In this document: positions 36,361 through 47,526 of the stretch, one piece after another | How positions within the stretch are numbered: the stretch's first letter is position 1 | How the letters are laid out: the number at the start of each line of letters is the position of its first letter | DNA from: Galeruca laticollis | Taxonomy: Eukaryota; Arthropoda; Insecta; Coleoptera; Chrysomelidae | Assembly (NCBI GenBank): GCA_963921935.1 | Contig: OY998176.1 | Location: 182,615,842-182,679,841, forward strand | Direction: 5' to 3' | Length of the DNA: 64,000 nucleotides | Notes under the pieces: generated by a model | What the model saw: the letters and a program-made list of their open reading frames with translations, nothing else | Databases searched by the model: none | Told to the model about the DNA's origin: nothing | Program-made: the position numbers and the translations under genes

Positions 36361-36689
36361 ATTTATTCTATCAAAAGTGAATCAATAAGTACTTCATCTT
36401 TTTTGTTTTTTATAAAACTATTTTATAAATGCCCATTGTTTTTTCATATTATTTCCGGCTAATTTCCATCTTTCTTGAAACTAACGATTTTTTTAAATTC
36501 TTATTTTATTGTTAATCTGATTTTTAATGTTTTTAAACTCCTCGGCTAAGTATGCATGCGTTCTCGGGTTGATTGATCTTTTTTTTATAAATTTTATCTC
36601 TTTTTTTTATCATCTCAAGGAGTTCACTATTCATCCAGGTGTTATTTGAACGAATTCTTAATTTTTTACTGTACTCAGACTTCTTTTTA

Positions 36690-37447
36690 CAATCTGACTA
36701 AATCAATTAATTGTTGAAACTTTGTCACGTTTATACTTAAAACTTTTTCCCTAAATAAATTTACAAACTTATTATAATTCACAGATTTGACTACATAATC
36801 TACCTTTGGCTTATGGATTTGTACAGAATATTCAATATCTATTAATATCAATTTGTGATCGGAAAGTGCGTTTTCCTTAACATTAACTTTACAATTCAGC
36901 TTACCAGTATAGTCACTAAAAACATGGTCTATAAGAGACTTAGACACTCTGGTAACTCTGGTTGCGAATTCGTCACTGACTACATTATTTATTTTCTTAT
37001 TGCAACTAGGTATTTGTAATATTTGATCATTTGCGAATCATTTAGCAAATTAACATTCATATCACCTATTATAAAGTGTTTTTTAGGGTGCTTCAGCATT
37101 ACTGATTCTAAGAATGGAAGAAAAAGACAATTATTAATGGAGGGACGTTTATATATAACACTTATTTTTAAGTTATGCTTACCTAAACTAATACATATCC
37201 AGTTCATTGGCTCATTTTTGCTTCATTTTTCAATTTCACGAAATTTGATTGTTTTTCATACATAAATAGCTACACCACCCCCTCTACCAGCTCTGCATGA
37301 ATAGACTGCAGAGAAATCATTAATTTGAAATAGGAATGTTTCATTCTCTTCCAACCACGTCTCAGTAACCAAGAGTATATCACAATCTTCTTTCACAACA
37401 AAACACTGCACAAGATCCAGTTTGTTTCTGATACTTTGTAAATTCAT
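36690..37447 (-). pseudogene. LINE 'A' endonuclease domain, broken
   Basis: MNLQSIRNKLDLVQCFV, LLVTETWLEENE and GRGGGVAIYV, then IGDMNVNLL and, after a break, DHVFSDYTG and ALSDHKLILIDIEY. These are the ordered motifs of an APE-type LINE endonuclease (catalytic Glu in TETW, D-x-N in GDMN, SDH at the end). Stops separate the three parts. Confidence 0.8.
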
Positions 37448-37479
37448 GTATGCAATTTTTAGTTGTTCACGAGGCCTTT

Positions 37480-38295
37480 CTAGTTTTCCAACTGACTTTT
37501 CTCCTCTACAAGAAGGACTTTTGAGTGCTCATCCTTTTTTGAGAGGATATTTCCGTTTCCCATCCAGAGAAATTTGTAGTTATGTTCTTTTTTAAATTTT
37601 CTTGCTGCCATGAATGAATCAAGGTTTGTTTTCATGAGCTCATGGTTTAAAAATATTTTATTCTCCTTTGTATATCCTACGTCCGTGCTTTTCATCTCGA
37701 ATTTTTTCTTTGATTTTAAAAAATTTGTTTTTGTTGTTTCGTCTTCGAAGATTACTTTGATTACATTGTCCTTGCCGTCATCTTTGCCCAAACGAAAAGC
37801 TGTATATCTGCTGTCATTTTTTACCCCAAGGTAGGTTCCAATTTTATTTATTATTTCTGGTAGATTCTCTTTTTCTTTTTGGGATACTCCCTGCACCAAC
37901 AAATTGTTTTTTAAAGCTTTTTGCTCGTTTTTCTTTAACTGCCGTTTTATTTGACAAAGCTCTTCTTGTAATTTTTCATTTACTTTTATTTGTTCATTAT
38001 ATTTTGTAAACAAATATTTATATTTTACATCCATCTCCTCCAGTTTTGCCATGACATCGGCCAAAGTATAGTTTTTCCCTTGTGTTGTTGGTTGAGGGTG
38101 ACTGGAACCATCTTTTGCACTGCATGAACCACACAACCAATCTTCATTTGATTTACTTAATTTCAAATACGTTTTATGTGCCATGGACAAGCATTCTCTA
38201 TGTTTCCATATGTTACACTTGTCACACAACAACGCTTGGTGATCATCCAAAACAGTTTTATTGGATATATCGCAAATTTCCGTTCTTCGGGGCAT
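37480..38295 (-). CDS. LINE 'A' ORF1, intact (PHD finger, coiled coil)
   Basis: A 271-residue open frame from ATG 38295. Residues about 8-58 form a PHD finger (CDISNKTV, CDKCNIWKHRECLS, WLCGSC). Residues about 80-125 are a coiled coil. The C-terminal part (NNLLVQGVSQKEKENLPEI, VIKVIFEDETTKTNFLKSKK, KIFLNHELMKTNLDSF) resembles the nucleic-acid-binding domain common in insect LINE ORF1 proteins, related to baculovirus FP-type proteins. This frame is intact, whereas ORF2 of the same element is broken. Confidence 0.8.
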   Translation of the reverse strand: MPRRTEICDISNKTVLDDHQALLCDKCNIWKHRECLSMAHKTYLKLSKSNEDWLCGSCSAKDGSSHPQPTTQGKNYTLADVMAKLEEMDVKYKYLFTKYNEQIKVNEKLQEELCQIKRQLKKNEQKALKNNLLVQGVSQKEKENLPEIINKIGTYLGVKNDSRYTAFRLGKDDGKDNVIKVIFEDETTKTNFLKSKKKFEMKSTDVGYTKENKIFLNHELMKTNLDSFMAARKFKKEHNYKFLWMGNGNILSKKDEHSKVLLVEEKSQLEN

Positions 38296-38530
38296 TTTGG
38301 CAACAACGCCACGCGAGCGTGCCCACTTTTGTGTAAATAGGTTGTAATCTTTAGCAAATTAAGAGCTAAATTCATTCTTATTCAAAGTGCACAGATACTA
38401 TGACACTTAATGATCACCTTTCACTACTTTGAACTTTTAATTATTTTAATAAACCTTGCAATCGACACTATATTATCGCAGAGATAGACAACAGAACTCG
38501 ACACCGTTACCACGACTTTTAGCTTGTCCA

Positions 38531-39081
38531 AATAGGATTTTTATTCAAATAATTTTATCTTGTTAGGTAATTTCAAGCAGCAAATATGTTAAAGACAATC
38601 TCCTAGTTATACAAAATTATGTTGAACAAGTTTTTGCTAAACTAGTATCCCTGGATTCTCAAAATATTTTAATTTCTCCATTATTAACCTAAGTTAACAA
38701 TAGAAACAATTATTAACCACTAATAGAGAAATTCAACTTCTCAGTTGGCTAGAAGACGCAATAATTGTCAACTTCACAACTAGTAGTGGAAAAATTATAT
38801 TTACACACTAGTGGGTACATTTACTTTTATTTATAAAACAAATCTATTCTTTACTGGGTAATAATATAGGAACTATTTTAATTTCATGATGACATAATAA
38901 CTTCTACTGAAGTGTATATTTTTGACTTCTCATTTTGACTAATATTACCGCCAGAATTAAAAAAATGTTAGGTGAGAAACATATTTTTTTTTCATTAATC
39001 ACATACTAATGAACACCGGTTCTATACATCAATATTGATGTTACCCCATTAATGTAGACAAAGAATGACGCTTTAATAAAA
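38531..39081. other. AT-rich stretch, nothing recognised
   Basis: Between two LINE copies. No gene, RNA or repeat could be identified. Confidence 0.5.
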
Positions 39082-39976
39082 TTAAGCTAGAAAACAATAT
39101 GTGTCCAGTTGACCCTCAAAAATAATGGGGCCTAAAATGTACTTTGCAAGAACAAGAAATATACTCAGTGTATATAGCCGGAGCCTAGGTAGGCCAAATA
39201 TAAACCGAATTTTTTCCAGCGCTAATATTTTAGTTTGATGGTAGATCATTTCTGTATTAGCTCTGTAATCATAGCCAAATAAAGTTTTTACCACCTTATT
39301 TTGCAGAGTTTTGATTTTTTTAAATAATGTCTGAGAAGATACCCCCCAGATTTTTATCAGATATCGGAATATAGAAAAAAAATAAGCATTACATATCATA
39401 ATTTTATTCTGTAGATTCAGGTAGCTCTGATATCTATAAAGTGCTCTAATCATTGGTACAATTTTTTTGTCATGCGCTCTGCATGTTTGTGCCAATTTAG
39501 TTTGTCATCGATTTCCAATCACAGGTATTTGGTATGATCGACTTTTTGAACGGCCTGACCCACAATCCTGATATCTGAGCTAGGAGCCATTTAGCATATA
39601 ATTGTAGATCACCACCCACCAAGGCCTCCAGTTCTCCCAAGTTAGATCCTTCATATACTAGGATGGTATCATCTGCGATAATGTGAAAGCGAGCTTTAAC
39701 ATTTGCTTTTTTGAGATTTATGGCATGTAGTGAATATAATAGTGGTCCAAGAACTGAGCCTTGTGGGACTCCGCAGTTTATATTTGCGATTTTACTATTT
39801 ACTTTATGCAGAGATACATACTGTTGCCGATCTTTTAGATATGATTTGAATATACTTGCACTTTTTCTTCTTATACCTAATAGGTACAATTTCTCGAGTA
39901 GTATTTCATGATCCACTACATCGAATGCCTTTTGTAACTCAATAAACATTATTAGGGCAAATTTTTTGTCATCCAT
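39082..39976 (-). pseudogene. LINE 'C' reverse transcriptase fragment
   Basis: 39976-39497: LQKAFDVVDHEILLEKL, GVPQGSVLGPLLYSLHAINL and IADDTILVYEGS, in which the usual (F/Y)ADD is IADD. 39495-39082 continues in another frame with ALYRYQSYLNLQNKIMIC and FKKIKTLQNKVVKTLFGYDY. It is a 5'-truncated, frameshifted Jockey-type copy related to LINE 'A' but distinct. Confidence 0.8.
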
Positions 39977-39999
39977 GTTGGATATAATAATTTGTCCTA

Positions 40000-40430
40000 C
40001 CTTTGGAGCTGTTCTTTTTGGTTTTCAGAGCCCATGGTTTTCCTAACCTATTCACGCACAGTGTTCCACATACATCTGTTTTTCTGCGTAACAAATATTG
40101 TGCCAAAGCATAGATAGTAAGTATAAAAGTTATCACGAACCAACAGTCTCCCTTTGTCTAGAAGGCCATCACACAGTTGCACCACTACAGTAGCTGGCTT
40201 GTCTAACTCTGCTATTTGAGGATCAGAACCTACATATACTCTGTATAATTACAAATATATCCATCAACAGTGCAAATTTTGTATATCTTCAATCGGTATT
40301 TATGTGCCTCCAATGGATTGTACTGTTGAAATGATAGCCTACCTCTGAAAGCTATCATGTATTCATCTAAAACAATGCATTTGCCTGGTCTTTTTAGTGC
40401 TACTGTGAAATACATGGAAAAATTGTTTCA
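40000..40430 (-). pseudogene. piggyBac transposase fragment
   Basis: On the minus strand: CIVLDEYMIAFRGRLSFQQY, then NPLEAHKYRLKIYKICTVDG and YICNYTEY, matching the 'DExMxxFxGRxxxxqYxPxKPhkxGxKxxxlc' block with the first catalytic Asp. After a stop near 40232 it continues with LLDKGRLLVRDNFYT (second Asp region) to about 40020. Only about 130 codons remain, so it is dead. Confidence 0.85.
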
Positions 40431-40454
40431 TCATCATATTGAGAGAAAATATAT

Positions 40455-40800
40455 TAAATTCAATATAGAATAGTTGTGTGGTAGTCACATTCACCCTCTT
40501 AGAAAATCATTAAGGGGATTTGACTACCACACAACTATTCTATATCAATTCTAATATATTTTCCCCAAATATGAAGGTGAAACAACTTTTACTTGACAGA
40601 TAAAGAAAATTTAAGATAGTAATGAAAACGAGTGCATGGGATGCAGTTTACCCTCTTAGAAAATCCTAAAGGGAATATGACTACCACATAACTATTCTAT
40701 GTCTTTTCTAATATATTTTTCCCACATATGATGATGAAACCACTTTTCCTAGACTGTCAAAAAAAATGTAAGAAAGTAATGAAAACGAGTCTAACAATTT
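40455..40800. repeat. Decayed inverted and direct repeats near the piggyBac fragment
   Basis: 'atagaatagttgtgtggtag' (about 40467) pairs with 'ctaccacacaactattctat' (about 40524). A direct diverged copy of the right half follows at about 40648-40710. It may be a non-autonomous partner of the adjacent piggyBac remnant; this is inference from proximity only. Confidence 0.7.
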
Positions 40801-41526
40801 TGGCTACTGAAAATTGGCTGCTAATTTCACACTGGTAAGAAATCGTGGAGCTTCAACCCATTATTAAAATGGGTGAGCAGAAACTAAGGCAGAAACACAT
40901 ATTATCCTCACCCGATTGGGGTGAAACTTTAATAATCTACATATTATGAATTCCTTGATATGCATGCCAAATATTACCAAAATAAAATAATATTTATTGA
41001 GCGTTCGGGTTTTTATGTCAATGAATATATGATATGTGCCTATTTTTCAAAAGTTCTTAGGTTAAATTGTTTTCTGTTTTCAAAAATGCTGCTTTTATAT
41101 CAGAAGGTCATTCAAAACAATTGAAAATGAGAAACTAGTTAGTACTACATAGAAATGATTTTATGGCATGTCTAATCAAAATTACTAGAAAATTTTAACA
41201 AAAACTTTAAACTGATCAATTTAATTGGGTTTCTAATATAAGCATATTTAAATTTTCGTTAGTAAACTACAATTAAAATATAACGTATCTACTTTTATTA
41301 CTCACAATACATTTTAAATATATTATATTAGCAAGCTTACTCTACCCTTTTTGCTGTTTGCTTACTATCTCATTATAACTTTCATAGATTTCTGGAATTC
41401 CAAGGTAGATTTGCCAAACAATAAGTAATTTTATTACAATACATCAAAATACAAATGGTAAGTATGAATTTATTCTTATTGCACAATTTTTAATGTCACA
41501 GATCTGACTAAAACTTAATTATAATG
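40801..41526. other. AT-rich stretch, nothing recognised
   Basis: No coding frame or terminal repeat found. Confidence 0.5.
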
Positions 41527-41529
41527 GTC

Positions 41530-42464
41530 GAGTTCAGCCACACTAGAGCTAGGTAAGAGCTGAGTACGTGGTGGGCAAATTTGACCGCTAAGTGTCAGTG
41601 CTAGCTCTAGCGAGAGCCATTTTTCCAGTGAATTTATTTTCCGCTAAGTTAGTCAGCGGTTCGTTATATCAGCAATAATTCTATAATCTAATTAGTGTTT
41701 TTAAATTAAACTCAAGGTCTCTAGTTAATTCCACAATATAATACAAGTTATTGAAAATTCTAAAAAATTGACAATTGTTTCCATAAATCAATATTATCGA
41801 AACAATTGTCAATTTTTTAGAATTTTCAATAACTTGTATTATATTGTGGAATTAACTAGAGACCTTGAGTTTCATTTAAAAACACTAATATGAGCATATT
41901 CCACGAAGTAAGGGTCGAGACAGTCAATTTCTATAATCTAAGTTAACATTTCTGTGTTATTTAGTTTTTATTAGTGTTTATAAGATTTAATAATTATGGC
42001 GGAAAATATTGAAACATATACAACTGTAGAATTTAATGTTGCTGGAAAAATATTGCTTTGAAATATACCAACGAATATGGTAGAGTTGTTGTATGAAGTT
42101 AAGCTATAATAATTTGTCTAGCGGTGGGTATCTTGGAATTACTTCCTCGAAATATTTTAAATGTTTTACAGGATTTTCTACTTCTCCTAATGCTAATATT
42201 TTTACATATTCTTATTGTCTTTCAATTACAGGTGAAATCAATCCCACAATATTATTTTCATTCACAAGTTCTTCCAAGATGTAATTAATAAGGTTTTCCA
42301 TTGAAAGCGCTTTGTATTTAGAAAATACATTTAAAGGTTATGTGATGTGTTTATCTGTTTGTCCCAGAGCAACAAAGCATAGATGTTCAGCCACCTTCAA
42401 GCGCTTTCACAGAGCGCCGCTGCTAGCGCTAACTTTGCACTAGCGTGCTGAACGCGCCCAATGA
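41530..42464. mobile_element. TIR element of unknown class with nested fold-back
   Basis: Left end 'ggtcgagttcagccacacta' (about 41525) and right end read on minus 'gggcgcgttcagcacgctag' (ending about 42462) are similar. Inside, the + strand has a 21-codon start (MAENIETYTTVEFNVAG) and the minus strand at 42300-42105 reads NLINYILEELVNENNIVGLI then EYVKILALGEVENPVKHLK. Both look protein-like, but I cannot place them. A fold-back element (41691-41924) is nested in the left part. Confidence 0.45.
41691..41924. repeat. Fold-back MITE, copy 1
   Basis: Arms 41691-41781 and 41799-41889 are near-perfect reverse complements (about 91 bp) around a 17-nt loop. A 35-nt tail 'atgagcatattccacgaagt' onward follows on the right. 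The same arm ends and the same tail occur at 60.27-60.43 kb, defining a family. Confidence 0.92.
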
Positions 42465-42668
42465 TAACCGAAATATTATTGTTTTTACACAACTGATTAT
42501 GTTTTAACAATGTTAACTCTGAAATCACTGGTGGTAAAAACCAAACTTTCCATACAATTTGTAGAGTTTCTAATAATTTTCATAGACGTGAACAATATTT
42601 TCTAGGTATCTGTGGGTTTAAAAGTGTAAATAATATAACTTGTCAATTATCTTGCCAAAGAAGCTTAC

Positions 42669-43728
42669 CTTTGTGCCAGTGCCAACTTCAACCTATCATT
42701 TTCATATTTTAATTGTGTGTCAATAGGACTTGTATTGTACATTCCTTTATTATCCACTTTTACTTGGTGACTAGGACTTTCATTACTTTGAATTCCAGAA
42801 ATTGAATGGCTACGAGGATGTGGTATGTCTTCCTCAGTCTTTGTGTTGGCAGTAGGTATCAATGAATTGCCTACAATAAAAAAGAGCATATTTGAATTAT
42901 GAGAAGTCTTCTAACTATAAATAGAACTAAGGTTTAAAGGCAAATAAAACAATACTTAAATCTTAGATGTCTCTTGGTTTCTAACATAAAAAAATACTTA
43001 ATACGTTGTTTGCAAACAAATTGTATTAAGTACAATTAAATAGTAATTTCATTCAATGTACCTGGTGGCTCCAACAAATTATCTGTTGATGAATCTGCAG
43101 CAGCAGTAGCAGCTCTGGCACTAATTGGACTAGCATTTGCACTTGTTACTGGAGTAACAACAGATCCTCCATTGGAAGTAGCTTTACTTATTGCCGTTCT
43201 TGTTGCTTCTTTTACTTCATTGAATTTGTCAATAAACTACAACAAAGATATACAAATGATCATTGCAAGCATTTTAAAGTAAAAACATATTGAATGTTCA
43301 CCTTTTGAAGTTCAGCTTCTGAGGAAAATCCTAAACCATAAACTGTATTAGCCCTTACATCAGACCATTGTCCAAACTTCTGAGAAGTTTTAGTAAAAGT
43401 CATATTATGGGTAACAGTGCTGTTTATAACAGCTTTCTGACCTTCCACACTAATAATTCGATATAGGCTTCTGGAAGAATCATAAAAAAATGAGACACTG
43501 ACAGCAGAACTGGAAGCTGGCATCCAAGATCTTTTTGTTTTTGGATCTATGTGAAAAACGTGAGCTTTACATGTGAAAATAGGTTGTTCACTAAAAAACA
43601 TCATAATATTAATACTTGTTTGACACAAAAGGTTACTAATTATTATCAAATTTATTGATACTGAACAATTTTTTTAAAACAACTTATAAGACTGATAGAT
43701 AATAGAAAAATTGTCGTTTTTACCCCAT
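42669..43728 (-). CDS. homer: Homer scaffold protein, exons 1-4 (3' part not seen)
   Basis: Exons on minus: 43728-43724 (ATGGG only), 43590-43302, 43236-43062 and 42870-42669; all have GT-AG borders and phases agree. Exon 2 encodes an EVH1 domain of about 97 residues with family-specific blocks (EQPIFTCKAHVFHIDPKTK, YRIISVEGQKAVINSTV, FTKTSQKFGQWSDVRANTVY). EVH1 binds Pro-rich PPxxF ligands such as Shank and metabotropic glutamate or ryanodine receptors at synapses. Exon 3 adds FIDKFNEVKEAT and a Ser/Ala-rich linker; exon 4 ends KYENDRLKLALAQ at a GTAAGC donor and starts the coiled coil. The remaining coiled-coil exons were not found to the left, where TEs dominate. Confidence 0.93.
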
Positions 43729-44383
43729 CGTGTCTTTTCCAGAAGTCATTTAATACAGAAAAATAGAATCAAAACAATTTTTAGAATTTCCGTTCCACCT
43801 TCTTTCTAAAACCAAAGAATACACCAGTTTTGGTGTATTCTTTGCTAAAACCTTTCAGAACTGTCATAATTTGTCAATTAATTGACGCACTCTTCTGTTC
43901 TTTGATAATATTGCCTACGTTATTCAAGCTGTTAGCATGAATACAATTTCTTAGTTAATTGTTTTCATAAGTTTCCGAATCATAAGCCCTAGAATATCTC
44001 TAACAAAAATAACTACAGCATAACAAGATCAACATTAGAAATTATGTGAATTTCAATGCTAGAATACTAAAATTTGTTACGACTTCCTCCAAAATATAGC
44101 TTTGCAACTATCACGATAGGTGCAGAAAAAAAAGGACAAAATTGTCTAAGAAACATGTAGAAGATTATGTTCGCCACATGACAAAGATAACACAAATAAC
44201 AGAAAACAGATGAGACCACAAATCACCTTCTGATTTGAAGAGACGAGACCACAGATGTGGACGAGACAACACATGTAGACCATAATCACAGACAAATCAT
44301 CATGTTATTTTGAGAAGTGGTAAAAATTAGTTTTATGTTTTATTCATTATTTTTATTCATTTACAATAAGAAAATATTTTAAG
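43729..44383. promoter_or_regulatory. Divergent promoter region between homer and rrp36
   Basis: A 655-bp interval between the two start codons, which point away from each other. It must hold both 5' UTRs and promoters. A short palindrome (aaagaatacacca, then its complement; about 43815-43844) lies in it. No TATA box stands out. Confidence 0.7.
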
Positions 44384-47109
44384 ATGGAACAAGATGAAAG
44401 GGCCAAAATAAGAGAACAAATATCTAATCTTAGTTTTGAAGCACTTTTGCAATTGAAAGAACAAGTTGGTTCAAAAACCTTCAGTAAAACAATACATGGT
44501 AGTTCATGCACAAAAAAATCGGATTTTAAAAGAGCTAATAAAAACAGACCAAGAGAAGTAAGTTCTAAGGTAAGACCACAAAAATTAAAGTTGGAGAATA
44601 ATATAATACACATTGAAAAGAAACCAATTGCAAGGGATCCTCGATTTGATCCCTTATGTGGGGAATATGAAGACAAAACCTTTAAAGAAAATTATAGTTT
44701 TATAAAAGATATACGATTAAAAGAGAAACAGCAGCTAGAAGAGGAACTAAGAACATGTGCCAACCCTAAGAGAAAGGAAATAATTAGAAAATTATTACAA
44801 AGAATGGTAAGGTTCAATATATTATCCATATACAAGCAGTATGCAATAAATAACTTAATTATATTGCTAAATATGAATCCTATCTGTAGTGTTGAAATTT
44901 GTTTAATATGGTAAATGCTTATGATGATTGTAATATTTTATTAACATTAATTACATGTTATTTTTGTATATTATTTCATTTAATTTCTTATAATATACAA
45001 GTAATGCAAAATTGTAATATTCAGAATGTAATTATTTATCTTAATTTTATGTGTGTATTCAGCTGAATTATCAAGTAAAAACTTTGAACACAATTTACAA
45101 AATAAAATAGCTCAATAATTTCATTCATTTATTTCAAAAAATATTACTTAACTTCATAGTTAATATTAGAACAAACAAACCACAAATAGGTCTATACCTA
45201 ATAGAGAAAAAAAATACAACCTAAAATATTTATGTGGCTGTCACAAGAGCAGGAACTAGTGTAATACAACATACACACAACCAAATTTATATGGAATTAC
45301 TCCATATTTTCCCATAAGTGACCATGTATAATTGATCATGTCAAAAACTTTCTTGTTAAAGAACATGCCAACCTTATTTAAAGAGTAAAACGCTTAGAAA
45401 TAATAAGTCTTTACTTTAGTTTTTGTAACTACCTAATTTTGTTCCAAAGAGTTTTTAACCTTTTTGGTCCAAAATAGGTAAATTTGTAAACTTTTTTTAA
45501 ACGAAAAATTATGTTTATTTTATCACATTATAAGTGTACATAGAATAAATCAACTTGGTATGTTGTTTAACAAGAAAGTTATGAAGTTTTTTACATTATC
45601 CATTTGACATGGTAACATATAGAGAATAAATGGAGTGATTCCATATAAATTTGGTTGCGTATGTATTAATGCATAACTTGAATTACAAAAGAGCCCCAAA
45701 AGTGAACTAGTTAGTTAAATTGTTCATTTGCAACATTTAGATGCCAACTAACTAAATATTAGTCAATATCTGGAACTGATAATGAATAAAATCCCAGAAG
45801 ATTTTATTGAAGGGCAATTTAAACAGATTAAAAGATTTTAAGTCTCACAGATACTCTGCTACTAAATACTGGAGTGAAAAAGTCTTAAACTTCTTAGTAC
45901 CGACCAACTTTAAGCTAAAAGTAATTATGTACTTAAAATTTGAATAACATTACCTACAATCAATGAACAACTTATTAAAAGTAAAACACTTAGTTGTCTA
46001 TAATATAAAAGTTTGTTCTACTATCTCAGTAGAATCTGTCTTCATGTTTTTACTCTTTTCAAAAATATCATTAGTTTTTGTTTTGATATGTGATCCACAG
46101 TATATGCTTGGCAAATTTATTACATTTCATTTTCATAATGTGATCTTTATTTCAGAATAACCAATTATTAGAACAGGAGCGACAAGATAACGAGAAATAC
46201 AAGAAGACTCAAAAGATATCTGAAATCAAAGAAAAGCTTAAAAAGGGAGAAAAACCACTTTTCAAAAAGAAATGTAAGAATAAAAACCAAGTATACCTAG
46301 TGAAATTTTAATATTTTGTGGATAAAAGAATTTTTAATGAACTCAAAACAAGTACTTTCAAATTTGAATTTTCTAAAGATATAAGTAAAATCCCAAACTG
46401 TGAAATGGTCAACTAAATTTTTCATGGGACACTATTCAATAATAATTAAAATCATGATACAAACCATTAATCCATACATTGAAAGATAAATACCCCATAA
46501 TAGTTTGATTAAGGTAGAGGGAGTGGTTGATGATTTACCATCAATATCAATACCCAAATTGTCCTGAAATGTCAAGAAGATATTTCTATAAAAACACGTT
46601 ATTTATTAAATTATATCAAAAAAAATTTTCTCAGACCATCTGTCCATATCTACCAAAATGTCAATCAACATCACGTTCTTCACAAAGGGGATATAATTCA
46701 ATATTTGTTGCAGCATATAGTTTTGAAATTATTATTTTTGAAACAAACAGAGTTGATCGTAGGAACCATCTAAAGTATATTCAAAGAACCTCAAATTTTA
46801 TGAAATTACAGAATACCATAGCCTTACACCTATGTCCACATTGGTGGCTTCAGCACTGTTTTGTGAATCAATAACTCATATTCAAGTCAACTATATGAGT
46901 ATTTTGAAGCAACATTGAATGAATGGTTACATATTATTATATATGTTAAATAACTTGTATTATAATTTTCAGCTGTTGAAAAACTGGAAAACTTGATTGA
47001 AAAATATGAAGAACTAAAAAAATCAAATAAGTTACAAAAACATATTGAAAAGAAATCCAAGAAACTCTCAAGTAAAGAAAGGAAGAACATGCAAAAATCA
47101 AATATGTAA
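44384..47109 (+). CDS. rrp36: RRP36, ribosomal RNA processing protein 36
   Basis: Three exons: 44384-44806, 46156-46273 and 46973-47109 (TAA); all introns are GT-AG and phases match, giving 225 residues. RRP36 is a nucleolar component of the small-subunit processome needed for early cleavages of pre-rRNA. The family signature is present in exon 1 (KPIARDPRFDPLCGEY-type block; here IARDPRFDPLCGEYEDKTF, then NYSFIKDIRLKEKQQLEEEL). Exons 2 and 3 give the basic coiled-coil tail (KISEIKEKLKKGEKPLFKKK; EKLENLIEKYEELKKSNKL; KKLSSKERKNMQKS). The length is slightly short for the family (human about 259). AATAAA motifs at 47378 and 47409 may serve for polyadenylation. It looks intact. Confidence 0.94.
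45238..45700. repeat. MITE-like inverted repeat in rrp36 intron 1
   Basis: The left arm (about 45240-45375) and right arm (about 45555-45700) are reverse complements with moderate divergence: 'caaccaaatttatatggaat' pairs with 'attccatataaatttggttg', and 'aactttcttgttaaa' with its complement. The spacer of about 180 bp is AT-rich. It has no ORF. Confidence 0.85.
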
Positions 47110-47526
47110 TATATTATTGCTTAAATTACATCACCCTCTTGATAAACAAATGCATGAGTTTATTGCATGTGTCAACAACAAGATATTGCCTCTCAGAAAA
47201 GTGCAAGTTTGGCCAATGGGGAAACAAATATTTATTACATAATTTGAATGCCTTTGTATAATTTTGTTAACTGAATGTAGATTCTTTCCAAATTTTCTAT
47301 TTAATTTTCCTGACATTTGTCTAGTTATAGTTAGAATTGCCATGTTGATTGAGACTTAGAGTTCAAAAAGGGTTTTAAATAAAAATGTATATTTTCAGTG
47401 ATACATCCAATAAAATGTAACATGTAAAGCTTGTTCCATCTATCCTAACTAAGTCAATTGTCATTGGGTCATACATACTATACCCATGAGTATATTTAGA
47501 GAAAGAAAGATTCACTAATATTCACA

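Larger units (their letters stand above)
32215..36372 (-). mobile_element. LINE 'B', nearly full length, inserted in LINE 'A'
   Basis: About 4.16 kb on the minus strand: a very short leader, ORF1 (36360 to about 35315), ORF2 with endonuclease and RT (about 35435 to 32445), and a 3' UTR ending near 32215 with 'gagatcaataaa' plus a short 'tctatctatct' tail. ORF1 has a PHD-like zinc finger and ORF2 an APE endonuclease plus RT without RNase H, as in the CR1/Jockey group. The flanks on both sides are LINE 'A', so B is nested. Confidence 0.8.
36373..38530 (-). mobile_element. LINE 'A' 5' half (5' UTR, ORF1, endonuclease)
   Basis: The 5' part of a CR1/Jockey-group LINE: 5' UTR from about 38530, ORF1 38295-37480, and an endonuclease domain to about 36690. 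It is cut near 36373, where LINE 'B' starts; the RT half resumes at about 32214. The frame just before the junction (KKDEVLIDSLLIE) and just after it (YLDDIIVNSQLDIV) fits the linker of a LINE ORF2. Confidence 0.75.
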
